A stretch of 64,000 nucleotides of DNA from Stutzerimonas frequens (GCF_024448335.1 NZ_JAMOHM010000016.1:40378-104377); one strand, 5' to 3'; positions 26,400-34,222 are shown, counted from the first letter of the stretch. A program made the numbers and translations. The notes: a model not told the origin generated them from the sequence alone.

Positions 26400-27302
26400 T
26401 CAGTCGTGCGGGGCGCCGGCTCCCAGGCGCTCACTCAGATAATCCAGAAAACAGGTGATGCGCGAAGCCAGCGCGGTGTTGCGGTAGTACACCGCGTTGA
26501 TCGGCTGGCGCACGTCGACCCGCTGTGCCGCCAGCACCTCCACCAGCTCGCCGCGCTGGCGGTCCCGGCCAGTCATGAAGTCCGACAGGCTGGCGATCCC
26601 TTCGCCGGCCAGCGCCAGCTCGCGCACCGTGTCGCCGCTGGAGGCGCGTAGCGCCGGGTTGATTCGCCAGCTCTCGCCCAGCGCGTGGCGCAGCGGCCAG
26701 TCGTTGAGGCGATCCGGCTCGGTAAAGCCGATCAGGCTGTGCTCCGCCAGGTCCTCGACCTGTTGCGGCGTGCCATGCCGCGCCAGATAGGCCGGGCTCG
26801 CCAGCACCCGGCGCGTGGTATGGCACAGCGGCCGTGCATGCAGGCTGGAATCGGGCAGCGGGCCGATGCGGATGGCCAGATCGATGCGCCGCTCCAGCAA
26901 ATCGACGATGCGGTCGTCGCTGTGCAGCTCCAGCTCGATCAGCGGATAGCGCGCGCGGAAATCGCCGATCAGCGGGACGATCACATGCAGCATGAACGGC
27001 GACGCGGTATTGACCCGCAAGCGCCCGGCCGGCGCCTGCCGCCGCAGCGCCATCTGCTCCTCGGCTTCCTCGACGCTGGCCAGAATCCGCCGCGCCTGCG
27101 CCAGGAACGCCTCGCCTTCCTCGGTCAGCTCGAGGCGCCGCGTGGTGCGGCGCAACAACGTCACCGTCAGCTTGTCCTCCAGCCGACTCAACGCCCGGCT
27201 TACGCCCGAGGCGGTCTGTTCCAGCTGCTCGGCCGCAGCGCTGATCGAGCCACTGTCGACCACGCTGACAAAGGCGAGCATTTCGTCGAGGTTGGTTTTC
27301 AT
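26400..27302 (-). CDS. LysR family transcriptional regulator
   Basis: 300-residue regulator. The N-terminal winged helix-turn-helix (FVSVVDSGSISAAAEQLEQTASGVSRALSRLEDKL) is followed by a substrate-binding domain of the CrgA/AaeR-like type (GRLRVNTASPFMLHVIVPLIGDF). MKTNLDEML at 27302 is taken as the start, and an ATG 15 bases upstream is possible. Neither has a strong ribosome site. The neighbouring DUF421 gene lies 128 bases upstream on the same strand, so no obvious divergent target is present. Confidence 0.9.
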   Translation of the reverse strand: MKTNLDEMLAFVSVVDSGSISAAAEQLEQTASGVSRALSRLEDKLTVTLLRRTTRRLELTEEGEAFLAQARRILASVEEAEEQMALRRQAPAGRLRVNTASPFMLHVIVPLIGDFRARYPLIELELHSDDRIVDLLERRIDLAIRIGPLPDSSLHARPLCHTTRRVLASPAYLARHGTPQQVEDLAEHSLIGFTEPDRLNDWPLRHALGESWRINPALRASSGDTVRELALAGEGIASLSDFMTGRDRQRGELVEVLAAQRVDVRQPINAVYYRNTALASRITCFLDYLSERLGAGAPHD

Positions 27303-27429
27303 GGGTGGGAATCGCATCGAAGGGCGGGAACAACGAGTCTGGCGACAGCGCCGTGTGGCGGCAACCGGGCCGGCGCGGGCCCCCGGCGGCGGGCCCGTCG
27401 ATCAGCCGCTGGCGAAAGGGGCCACGGCC

Positions 27430-27969
27430 TCAAACGCCCTTTTCATTCGGCCCCGGCACATTCACCCCGTCCAGTGTGGAACGGCTGTCGCCGGCGCCAT
27501 CGGTGATCACGCTGAAACTGCCATCGGTTTCCAGCACCACCGCCTCGATGCCATCCAGCGCGGCCAGCCCCTGACTGCGCGCGGCAGCCCGCACCTCGTC
27601 CTCGGTCACCCGCGCCACGCGCATGGCATCGCCGAGAAAACGCCCGCGAAAGAACAGCAGCGCCGGCTCGCCCGTCACCGTCCGCCGCACCCATGCCACC
27701 CGCACGCTGGACCAGGTGACCACGTACTGCAGCCCGATCAACAGCGCGAACGCCAGCACCCCCTCGGCCAGCGACACATTGCGATTGAGCAGAATCGTCG
27801 CGAACGTCGAACCCAGCGCCACCGTCACCACCAGATCGAACGCATTCATCTTCGACAATGTCCGCCGCCCCGACAGACGCAACAGCAACACCAGGCTGAC
27901 ATAGGCCAGCACGCCCACCACCAGCGTGCGTATCAACGTCGTTGCGCTACTGAAAAACATGCCTTCCAC
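27430..27969 (-). CDS. DUF421 (YetF-like) membrane protein
   Basis: 179-residue inner-membrane protein. Three N-terminal helices (about residues 10-90) precede a soluble C-terminal domain. The family block GRRTLSKMNAFDLVVTVALGSTFATI and the later RVTEDEVRAAARSQGLAALDGIEAVVLETDGSFSVI are typical of DUF421/YetF. The GTG at 27969 is chosen because GGAGGT lies four bases upstream. An ATG at 27960 is the alternative. The function is unknown. Confidence 0.85.
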   Translation of the reverse strand: MEGMFFSSATTLIRTLVVGVLAYVSLVLLLRLSGRRTLSKMNAFDLVVTVALGSTFATILLNRNVSLAEGVLAFALLIGLQYVVTWSSVRVAWVRRTVTGEPALLFFRGRFLGDAMRVARVTEDEVRAAARSQGLAALDGIEAVVLETDGSFSVITDGAGDSRSTLDGVNVPGPNEKGV

Positions 27970-28333
27970 GATCACCTCCGCAACTGAACCATGCAGGGGT
28001 GGACAGGGTAGATGGGCGGAAAGTGCATACGTCGCGAGTCACCGCGCGTCAGGCGGAAGCGTGAAAACCGGGGATTAATCCATCGTCTGCTTTACCCATA
28101 CGGAAGCAGTGGCTAATGTGCCAGCACGCGCAGCAACTGCGCACTCGATCACGGTTCCGCTGCGACGCTACGGTCTGCACCGGTCCGCTACCAAGGAAGG
28201 TACAGATGGCGCGCTTTTCCCCTGTTCGCTTGCAATGCCAGTTCGATAGGCCCGGCGAGCGGCGTCTTTCCGATAAGAAAAGCTAGAGAAAAAGATGGCG
28301 ATTTATTATTCGCAGAATTCCGTCCTGTTAAAT

Positions 28334-28354
28334 AATAAATCTGTCCCCTTTTTC
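28334..28354 (-). repeat. Left copy of 21-bp inverted repeat around the cassette block
   Basis: AATAAATCTGTCCCCTTTTT plus C. It is the exact reverse complement of 30139-30159. The GGGGACAGATTTATT core is a motif often met between genes in gammaproteobacteria and has been tied to REP-like elements (from memory). Confidence 0.8.
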
Positions 28355-28412
28355 CACATTCGCTTCGCTCACTGGGACGGGCTAAAGCCCGCCCTTCAAC
28401 CAAACGTTAGCC
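28355..28412 (+). other. attC-like recombination site 1
   Basis: The core-type end CAACCAAACGTTAGCC is preceded by a palindromic stem GGGACGGGCT-AA-AGCCCGCCC. It shares the string TTCGCTTCGCTCACT and the layout GGCTAAAG...CTT(C/A)AAC..AAACGTTA with site 3. The left simple-site half is not clear and may have been lost where the 21-bp repeat abuts. It would be the attC of a cassette once located upstream, or an attI remnant. Confidence 0.6.
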
Positions 28413-28428
28413 CCCACATGAGATACAC

Positions 28429-29250
28429 ATGACATCACGCGATTACAAAGTTATTGGCTCCGTCTTGGCAATATTTGGGATCTATGCCGGCGCGTTGCTC
28501 TGGAATATCTGGCCAATCGAGGAAATATCTGTCGCAAAATCGGGTGTATTTGGCGATAGTTTTGGCGCACTTACAGCCCTGTTTTCAGGTCTGGCATTTG
28601 CTGGCCTTCTAATCACTATTTTTTATCAAAGGGAAGATCTTGGCCTGACGAAGAAGGAGCTTCGCCTGACCAGAGAGGAAATAAAAGCTCAGCATCTCGA
28701 AACGACATTTTTTCATATGCTAAGGCTTCAACAAGACATCGTCGCTGGAATTGACCTACAAAGACAGAGAGAAGGCGGGCAGCAAGAAACAAAAGGGCGC
28801 GATTGCTTTAAGGTCTTTGTAAAACGAATTCAGCGCAACTATCAGGATGAATTAAAAACCAACCTAAATAATGATGAACGATCACTTTCAAATGCTGCGT
28901 ATGAATCACTCTGGATGAAGTCGCAGAGCGACCTAGGTCATTACTTTCGCAGCCTATACAACGTCTTTCGTTATATTTCAGAGCATGAATTCACTGACAA
29001 AAAGCAATATGGAAGTATTGCTAGAGCACAATTGTCTGACTTTGAATTAGTAGTCCTACTATATAACTGCACAAGCCATCGAGGCAGGAACTTTATTCGA
29101 TATGCAGAAGAATTTGAGATTTTCGACAACCTAGATATTTCTCTCCTTATAAAAGCAGAGCATGTGGACTTTCTGCCTATATCTGTCTTTGGTGACAATC
29201 AGGCAGCGCTAACAATTCATTCCAGCGGACCCGCTAAAGCGGGTCGCTGA
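28429..29250 (+). CDS. Putative phage abortive-infection protein (AbiC-like), cassette gene
   Basis: 273-residue membrane protein that resembles the putative phage abortive infection (putAbiC, PF16872) family. Two membrane helices lie at about 7-29 and 45-66 (GVFGDSFGALTALFSGLAFAG). A charged, probably coiled-coil segment (about 70-100) follows, then a soluble domain with HYFRSLYNVFRYI (from His171) and LSDFELVVLLYNC (about 202-214). The last residues (TIHSSGPAKAGR) are encoded by the attC site itself, a hallmark of cassette genes. Its ATG overlaps the TGA of a four-codon mini-ORF. The DNA is AT-richer than the chromosome around it, which indicates transfer. The anti-phage role is inferred from the family and not shown here. 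Confidence 0.8.
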   Translation: MTSRDYKVIGSVLAIFGIYAGALLWNIWPIEEISVAKSGVFGDSFGALTALFSGLAFAGLLITIFYQREDLGLTKKELRLTREEIKAQHLETTFFHMLRLQQDIVAGIDLQRQREGGQQETKGRDCFKVFVKRIQRNYQDELKTNLNNDERSLSNAAYESLWMKSQSDLGHYFRSLYNVFRYISEHEFTDKKQYGSIARAQLSDFELVVLLYNCTSHRGRNFIRYAEEFEIFDNLDISLLIKAEHVDFLPISVFGDNQAALTIHSSGPAKAGR

Positions 29251-29264
29251 ATTCAACGTTATGA
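29206..29264 (+). other. attC recombination site 2 (classic 59-base element form)
   Basis: The left half CTAACAATTCATTCCAGCGG and right half CGCTGAATTCAACGTTATGA are near-complementary and flank the palindrome GACCCGCTAAAGCGGGTC. This is the textbook layout of an integron attC: inverse core, L'' with one unpaired base, L', and core GTTATGA at 29258-29264. It lies at the 3' end of the AbiC-like cassette and contains the stop codon of that gene. Confidence 0.85.
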
Positions 29265-29292
29265 ACCCAAACCAAACCACTTCAGGTGACCC

Positions 29293-29637
29293 ATGAAATT
29301 TATTGATGCCAAGAAAGAGCTTATTCAGATACTACAAGATGCAGATGCACGGTTTATTTCCGCATATCAAATTTGTCTTGCCGTTGAAGCAAAATTTCCA
29401 AATCTATGGAGTGTAATTCAAAGCGAGTACGGCACCGCTACAGGTAATCCCACAATGGGTTCTGGTGCAGGGCAACACTACTCTCCAGCCTCATTTGTTT
29501 CCCAAGCTCTCGAATACTTCAGCAAGACGCTAAAAGAAATCAAAAAAGAATATTTCACTTGCGAGGGTGTGACATTTAGCAACATAGAGCCTGGCTACAC
29601 CGGAAACGTTGTGGCAATCTGGGCATGGCAAGAATAA
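29293..29637 (+). CDS. Unknown 114-residue cassette-encoded protein
   Basis: Soluble protein (begins MKFIDAKKELIQILQDADAR, ends NVVAIWAWQE), helical at the N-terminus, with a glycine-rich centre (TATGNPTMGSGAGQHYSPASF). I do not recognise the family. It lies alone between attC sites 2 and 3, making a cassette of about 455 bp. Its ATG overlaps the stop of an 11-residue mini-ORF that starts in the core site. CAGGTGA is six to twelve bases upstream. It is AT-rich like its neighbours in the block. Confidence 0.75.
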   Translation: MKFIDAKKELIQILQDADARFISAYQICLAVEAKFPNLWSVIQSEYGTATGNPTMGSGAGQHYSPASFVSQALEYFSKTLKEIKKEYFTCEGVTFSNIEPGYTGNVVAIWAWQE

Positions 29638-29646
29638 AAAAGTGAA

Positions 29647-29720
29647 TAAAAACTGGTTCAAGACCTTCGCTTCGCTCACTCGGGGCCGGCTAAAGGCGGC
29701 CCCTTAACAAAACGTTATGT
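29647..29720 (+). other. attC-like recombination site 3
   Basis: The left half AACTGGTTCAAG pairs with the right half CTTAACAAAACGTTATGT (core GTTATGT at 29714-29720). Between them lies a palindrome GGGGCCGGC-TAAAG-GCGGCCCC preceded by TTCGCTTCGCTCACT, shared with site 1. It ends the second cassette and begins the third. Confidence 0.75.
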
Positions 29721-29732
29721 GAAGGAAATCAA

Positions 29733-30176
29733 TTGAAGTCTGTACTTGCTGCTCTGACAGGATTGATAGCTGGCTGGATTCTAACTAAGTCACACGACTT
29801 TATGCCTGATTCCTATTTTGGATTTTGTGGGCAAAGCAGTCGCTAGTAGCGAAACGGTAAGTTCGTTACTTTATGCGCTGCCAATGAGTCCTGCTGCTGC
29901 GGAAACTGTGCATGTTTGGCTCATAATGGCAGCTCTTACTGTTGTCCCGGAAATGTGCTTCGGAGTACTCGCAGTTGCGTTCTACATGTGGGTCGCATCG
30001 CGCGACTAATTATCTATTCATCATTGGTCGCGCCTCTGTTCATGGTGGGTATGGGGCTCTACTACAGATTTCAATTGGCAAAAAGCGATCCATTGTTAGC
30101 GCGGTCCTTTTGGAATAACGCCGAGTCGAATATTCAACGAAAAAGGGGACAGATTTATTTATCCGCAGGTTGCTAG
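29733..30176 (+). pseudogene. Frameshifted membrane-protein gene in third cassette
   Basis: A TTG-started frame (LKSVLAALTGLIAGWILTKS...DSYF) stops early. The sense continues in the next frame after an apparent extra T in TATTTTGG (about 29814-29820): LDFVGKAVASSETVSS...FYMWVAS. It then returns to the first frame after an apparent extra CG in TCGCGCGACT (about 29999-30004): RLIIYSSLVAPLFMVGMGLYY. The joined product would be a small protein with three or four membrane helices. One plus two extra bases restore the frame. The 3' end runs into the 21-bp repeat and has no attC, so the end is probably lost too. The function is unknown. Confidence 0.55.
30139..30159 (+). repeat. Right copy of 21-bp inverted repeat around the cassette block
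   Basis: GAAAAAGGGGACAGATTTAT plus T, the exact reverse complement of 28334-28354. The two copies bracket the attC-bearing AT-rich DNA (about 1.8 kb), after which GC-rich chromosome resumes. Confidence 0.8.
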
Positions 30177-30235
30177 GCTCGTAACACGCTGCCACTTTCT
30201 CCGGCGTAGCCTTCAATCGCTCAAGGTAAGCATCC

Positions 30236-30802
30236 ATGCAGCTAACCACCCTCCTCGTCCCAACCTACACGCAAATGCTCAAAACCCTCTCCGGCTGGCT
30301 GAAGAAGGCGCAGGCCCAGCTACCGGAAGCAGAGGCGCAGGCGTTGTTATCCGCGCGGCTGGCGCCGGATATGTTTCCGTTGTCGACGCAGGTTCGCTTT
30401 GCCTGCGTGCAGGCGCGGGAGGCGGTGTGCCGGCTGAGAGGCGAGGCCTTTCCGGCTGTGATCAACGAGCTGATGGACGAGGGGCGGCAGGCGGGTGAGC
30501 GGCCGGGCACGCTGGCTGATGCCTATGCCCGGATCGATGAAACGGTGGCGTTGCTCGACGGCCTCGCCGCCGATGCGCTGGATATGGACGCGGACAAGCC
30601 AATCGCCCACGAGCTGGCGAATGGGATGATCTTCGACCTGACTGCGGACCAGTACGCCCGTGACTGGACGCTGGCGCAGTTCTATTTCCACGTGATGACC
30701 GCGTATTCGATCCTGCGTAAGGAAGGGATCGAGCTGGGCAAGGCGGACTACGTGGCGCATATGCTGCCCTATCTGCGGCCGGAATCGGTTCCGAAGGGGT
30801 AG
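30236..30802 (+). CDS. DUF1993 family protein
   Basis: 188-residue soluble helical protein of the DUF1993 family, which has a DinB-like four-helix fold. Signature pieces are YTQMLKTLSGWLKKA near the start, FPLSTQVRFACVQAREAVCRLRG, and the C-terminal FYFHVMTAYSILRKEGIELGKADY. The function is unknown. AAGGTAAG lies upstream of the ATG. Confidence 0.88.
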   Translation: MQLTTLLVPTYTQMLKTLSGWLKKAQAQLPEAEAQALLSARLAPDMFPLSTQVRFACVQAREAVCRLRGEAFPAVINELMDEGRQAGERPGTLADAYARIDETVALLDGLAADALDMDADKPIAHELANGMIFDLTADQYARDWTLAQFYFHVMTAYSILRKEGIELGKADYVAHMLPYLRPESVPKG

Positions 30803-30806
30803 CCGA

Positions 30807-31013
30807 GTAGGGTGGGCCTTAGTCCACCGGGGCGGTTCGGTTATGGCGGGTGGTGGGCTGAAGCCTACCCTGCGGTGCTGCGCTCGGAGCAGGCAGCGAG
30901 GTGGTCCGGACGTGACGCGTGGAAAAGGCTTCGCCGTTTTCCACCCTACGCATGCGCGGTGTCGGCAGAGGAGGCCGAGTGGCGTAGGGTGGACAACGCT
31001 GCGCTTGTCCACC
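30807..31013. repeat. Cluster of four REP-like palindromes in a 344-bp gap
   Basis: The gap 30803-31146 holds no gene I can support. It carries two inverted pairs: 30807-30828 with 30852-30873 (variants of the RAYT-flanking palindrome), and 30917-30949 (GCGTGGAAAA...TTTTCCACC) with 30984-31013 (GTAGGGTGGACAA...TTGTCCACC). All end in CCACC or CCACCCTAC. The gap lies before the ABC transporter gene and must also hold its promoter. Confidence 0.75.
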
Positions 31014-31146
31014 GATGCGAATCGACGGGCCGGTTATGTGGTTGGCGAAACGCTCCGGGGCTTGGGGCGTCCAACCGGGATGCCGCGCCCGCGCGGTCGT
31101 ATTTGCGAACGACGTTTGCCCACCTCGCCACAAAGCAGACCTCCCC

Positions 31147-32982
31147 ATGTTGTTCCGCCGTTTCGAAAATCTGATCGACGTCTTCAAGCCCAGCCCGGAC
31201 GTTGCGCCGCCGGCCGGGATGCTGCGCTTCTATGCGCATTATCTGAAGCAGGTCTGGCCATTGATGACCGCCGTGCTGGTGGTCGGCTTTTTCGCGGCGC
31301 TGATCGAGGTGGCGTTGTTCAGCTTTCTCGGCCAGTTGATCGATATGGCCCAGGCTACCGATGACGCGCGGACCTTCTTTGCCGAGCACCGCAGCGAGTT
31401 GCTGTGGATGGCGGCGGTGGCGCTGGTCATCCGGCCGCTGGTGTTCGGCCTGCACAACCTGCTGACGCATCAGGCGATCAACCCGGGGCTGACCAACCTG
31501 ATCCGCTGGCAGAACCACCGCTACGTGCTCAAGCAGAGCCTGAACTTCTTCCAGAATGACTTCGCCGGGCGCATTGCCCAGCGGGTGATGCAGACCGGGC
31601 CGTCGCTGCGCGATTCGGCCATGCAGGTGATCGATGCGCTGTGGCATGTGGTGGTCTACGCCGGCAGTGCGCTGTACCTGTTCGCCGCCGCCGACCTGCG
31701 CCTGATCGTGCCGCTGGCCTTGTGGATCGTCGGCTACAGCGCCGCGCTCTGGTACTTCGTGCCGCGTATTCGCGCGCGTTCGGCGGCCGCTTCCGCGGCG
31801 CGTTCGAAGGTGATGGGGCGGGTGGTGGACGGCTACAGCAACGTCGCCACGCTCAAGCTGTTCGCCCATTCGCGGGAGGAGGAGAGCTACGCCCGCGAGG
31901 CGATGCAGGAGCTGCTTGGCAAGTTCCGCCTGCAGTCGCGCGTCATCACCAGCCTGGATTTCCTCATCACCTGCATGAACGGCCTGCTGATCGTCGGCAC
32001 CGGCGCGCTGGCACTGTGGCTGTGGAGCGAGGCGCTGATCACCACAGGCGCCATCGCCCTGGCGCTGGGCCTGGTGATCCGCATCAACAACATGGCCGAG
32101 TGGATCATGTGGGTGGTCAACGGCATCTTCGAGAACGTCGGCACCGTGCAGGACGGCATGAAGAGCATCGTCCGGCCGCGCGATGTGCTCGACCCCGAGG
32201 ACGCCAGGCCGCTGCAGGTGGAGCAGGGCGGCGTGCGCTTCGAGGATGTGCATTTCCACTACGGCAAGCAGGGCGGGGTGATCAGCGGGCTCTCCATTGA
32301 TATTCGTCCGGGCGAGAAGATCGGCCTGGTCGGGCCGTCGGGTGCGGGCAAGTCGACGCTGGTCAACCTGCTGCTGCGCCTCTATGACCTGGAGAGCGGG
32401 CGCATCCTTATCGATGGGCAGAACGTCGCCGAGGTCAGCCAGGAGAGCCTGCGCGCCAACATCGGTGTGGTCACCCAGGACACCTCGCTGCTGCACCGTT
32501 CGATCCGCGACAACCTGCGCTACGGCAAGCCCGACGCCACTGAAGAAGAACTCTGGGCCGCGGCACGCAAGGCCCGCGCGGATGCGTTCATCAAGACCCT
32601 GGACGACAGCCAGGGCGGCAAGGGCTTCGAGGCGATGGTGGGCGAGCGCGGCGTGAAGCTCTCCGGCGGGCAACGGCAGCGCATCGCCATCGCCCGGGTG
32701 CTGCTCAAGGACGCGCCGATCCTGGTGCTCGACGAAGCCACCTCGGCGCTGGATTCGGAGGTCGAGGCGGCGATTCAGGAGAGCCTGGATGCCCTGATGG
32801 AAGGCAAGACGGTGATCGCCATCGCGCACCGGCTGTCGACCATTGCGCGCATGGATCGGCTGGTGGTGATCGACAAGGGCCAGGTGATCGAGGCCGGCAC
32901 CCACGCCGAGCTGATCGCCCGCGGCGGGCTCTATGCGCGGCTGTGGCAGCACCAGACCGGTGGTTTTGTCGGGGTGGATTGA
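31147..32982 (+). CDS. ABC transporter, fused membrane and ATPase domains
   Basis: 611-residue half-transporter that works as a dimer in the inner membrane (MsbA/MdlB-like exporter). Six membrane helices span residues about 30-330. The ATPase domain has Walker A GPSGAGKST, Q-loop in VVTQDTSLL, signature LSGGQRQRIAIARV, Walker B ILVLDEATSALD and H-loop AIAHRLST. The substrate is unknown. The start at 31147 gives MLFRRFENLIDVF, and the upstream open frame reads through REP repeats and is not used. Confidence 0.93.
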   Translation: MLFRRFENLIDVFKPSPDVAPPAGMLRFYAHYLKQVWPLMTAVLVVGFFAALIEVALFSFLGQLIDMAQATDDARTFFAEHRSELLWMAAVALVIRPLVFGLHNLLTHQAINPGLTNLIRWQNHRYVLKQSLNFFQNDFAGRIAQRVMQTGPSLRDSAMQVIDALWHVVVYAGSALYLFAAADLRLIVPLALWIVGYSAALWYFVPRIRARSAAASAARSKVMGRVVDGYSNVATLKLFAHSREEESYAREAMQELLGKFRLQSRVITSLDFLITCMNGLLIVGTGALALWLWSEALITTGAIALALGLVIRINNMAEWIMWVVNGIFENVGTVQDGMKSIVRPRDVLDPEDARPLQVEQGGVRFEDVHFHYGKQGGVISGLSIDIRPGEKIGLVGPSGAGKSTLVNLLLRLYDLESGRILIDGQNVAEVSQESLRANIGVVTQDTSLLHRSIRDNLRYGKPDATEEELWAAARKARADAFIKTLDDSQGGKGFEAMVGERGVKLSGGQRQRIAIARVLLKDAPILVLDEATSALDSEVEAAIQESLDALMEGKTVIAIAHRLSTIARMDRLVVIDKGQVIEAGTHAELIARGGLYARLWQHQTGGFVGVD

Positions 32983-33131
32983 TAGGAAACGGGCAAGCCA
33001 GGGGTTTTTCGTTCACTCTGCTTGCCGGCCTGTTGGAAGGCGCGGCGCAGCAGCGCTGAGCTAGCCCGCCGTGTTCTCAATAACCAGGGGCGGTTGGGCG
33101 AGCCTGAATCCAGTCGAGCGCAGAGGTGCAT

Positions 33132-33752
33132 ATGAACATTTTCCTGACATCCTCCTTTGCTGAAGTCGTGGACTTGTTTGTCAGCTTCACCAAGGGCGAC
33201 TGCAGCGGTAAGACGGTTACGTTGATTCCTACGGCAAGTCTTGTTGAGGAGGTCAATTCATACCTGCTCGCGGCCAAGGACGCACTCGTCAAAGCGGGCC
33301 TGGTTATTGATGAGCTGGACGTTTCCAGCGCAAGTCGGGACGAGATCGTCAGCAAGCTCGAACGCGGCGATTACATCTATGTGTCCGGCGGCAACACCTT
33401 CTTTCTGCTGCAGGAGCTCAAGCGCACAGGCGCGGACCTGCTGATCGCCGAACACGTCAGAGCCGGGAAGTGCTACATCGGCGAATCCGCCGGCTCCGCG
33501 ATACTCGCCCCCAGCATCGAATACATAACGGCGCTGGACGATGTTTCTGCCGCGCCTGATCTCGGGTCCTATGCCGCCTTGGGGTTGGTCGATTTCTACC
33601 CGCTGCCGCATTACCGAAACGAGCCGTTTGCCGAGGCTGTCGAGCAGGTGCTGAAAGAGCATGGGGATGCGCTGGATCTCCGACCATTCAGCAATAACCA
33701 GGCGATCGCCTTGTCGGGCGGCCATGCCGAGCTTCAAACCAGCGGTGATTGA
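33132..33752 (+). CDS. Peptidase E-like (S51) class I glutamine amidotransferase-like protein
   Basis: 206-residue cytoplasmic protein. The nucleophile elbow GESAGSAIL has serine where amidotransferases have cysteine. YVSGGNTFFLLQEL and the later histidine in YPLPHYRNEP match the aspartyl dipeptidase (peptidase E) family. ATG 33132 is chosen because AGAGG lies five bases upstream. A GTG two codons earlier is possible. The substrate is not known. Confidence 0.85.
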   Translation: MNIFLTSSFAEVVDLFVSFTKGDCSGKTVTLIPTASLVEEVNSYLLAAKDALVKAGLVIDELDVSSASRDEIVSKLERGDYIYVSGGNTFFLLQELKRTGADLLIAEHVRAGKCYIGESAGSAILAPSIEYITALDDVSAAPDLGSYAALGLVDFYPLPHYRNEPFAEAVEQVLKEHGDALDLRPFSNNQAIALSGGHAELQTSGD

Positions 33753-33895
33753 GTTTCATACCCGGCCCGAGCCTACCTGCGGCAGATCTTGGGCAAGTCG
33801 GCGCAGGGCGCTTCGTCGTCGCTCCATCTGAACCCTCCCACACCGCGTCCACTCGTACCTCTAGCCACAGCCAAAGAACCGAGAGGGAATCTGCC

Positions 33896-34189
33896 ATGAC
33901 CGACAGACAAGCCAGCGTCCGCCACGATGCCGCGCAGCAGCGCTATGAACTGCTGGTGGAGGGCCAGCCACTCGGCTTCGCTGCGTATAGCGAGCAGGGC
34001 GAGCGGATGATCTTCACCCATACCGAGGTCGACCCCAGCCTGTCCGGGCAGGGGCTGGGAAGCGTGCTGGCCGAGGGTGCGCTGGACGATGCGCGGCGGC
34101 GCGACAAGCGCGTGGTGCCGCAATGCGAGTTCATTGCCCGCTACATCGAGCCCCACCAAGAATGGCAGGACCTGGTCGATCCGGCCTGA
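33896..34189 (+). CDS. GNAT-like N-acetyltransferase (YidJ/CG short type)
   Basis: 97-residue short acetyltransferase-like protein. It has the acetyl-CoA-binding stretch SGQGLGSVLAEGALDDAR, preceded by FTHTEVDPSL and followed by VVPQCEFIARYIEPHQEWQDLV, the signature of the PF14542 family. GAGAGGGAATCTGCC precedes the start. The substrate is unknown. Confidence 0.87.
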   Translation: MTDRQASVRHDAAQQRYELLVEGQPLGFAAYSEQGERMIFTHTEVDPSLSGQGLGSVLAEGALDDARRRDKRVVPQCEFIARYIEPHQEWQDLVDPA

Positions 34190-34222
34190 CCGGCCGTTAC
34201 CGCTCGGACGACCGGGTAAAGC

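Larger units (their letters stand above)
27970..28428. other. Gap marking a switch from GC-rich chromosome to AT-rich cassette DNA
   Basis: The left part (27970 to about 28260) is GC-rich and holds no gene I can support. After 28260 base composition turns AT-rich, with ATTTATTATT and AATAATAAAT stretches. The first copy of a 21-bp inverted repeat and the first attC-like site lie at its right end. No integron integrase gene is present. Confidence 0.6.

Noticed and set aside
28000..30300. An integron integrase for the cassette block
   Set aside because: No frame in this stretch, on either strand, has tyrosine recombinase motifs, so the block is described as integrase-less within the window.
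30946..32952. 668-codon frame opposite the ABC transporter
   Set aside because: Lies entirely over a gene with all ABC motifs. His/Gln/Arg-rich sequence typical of reverse-strand shadows.
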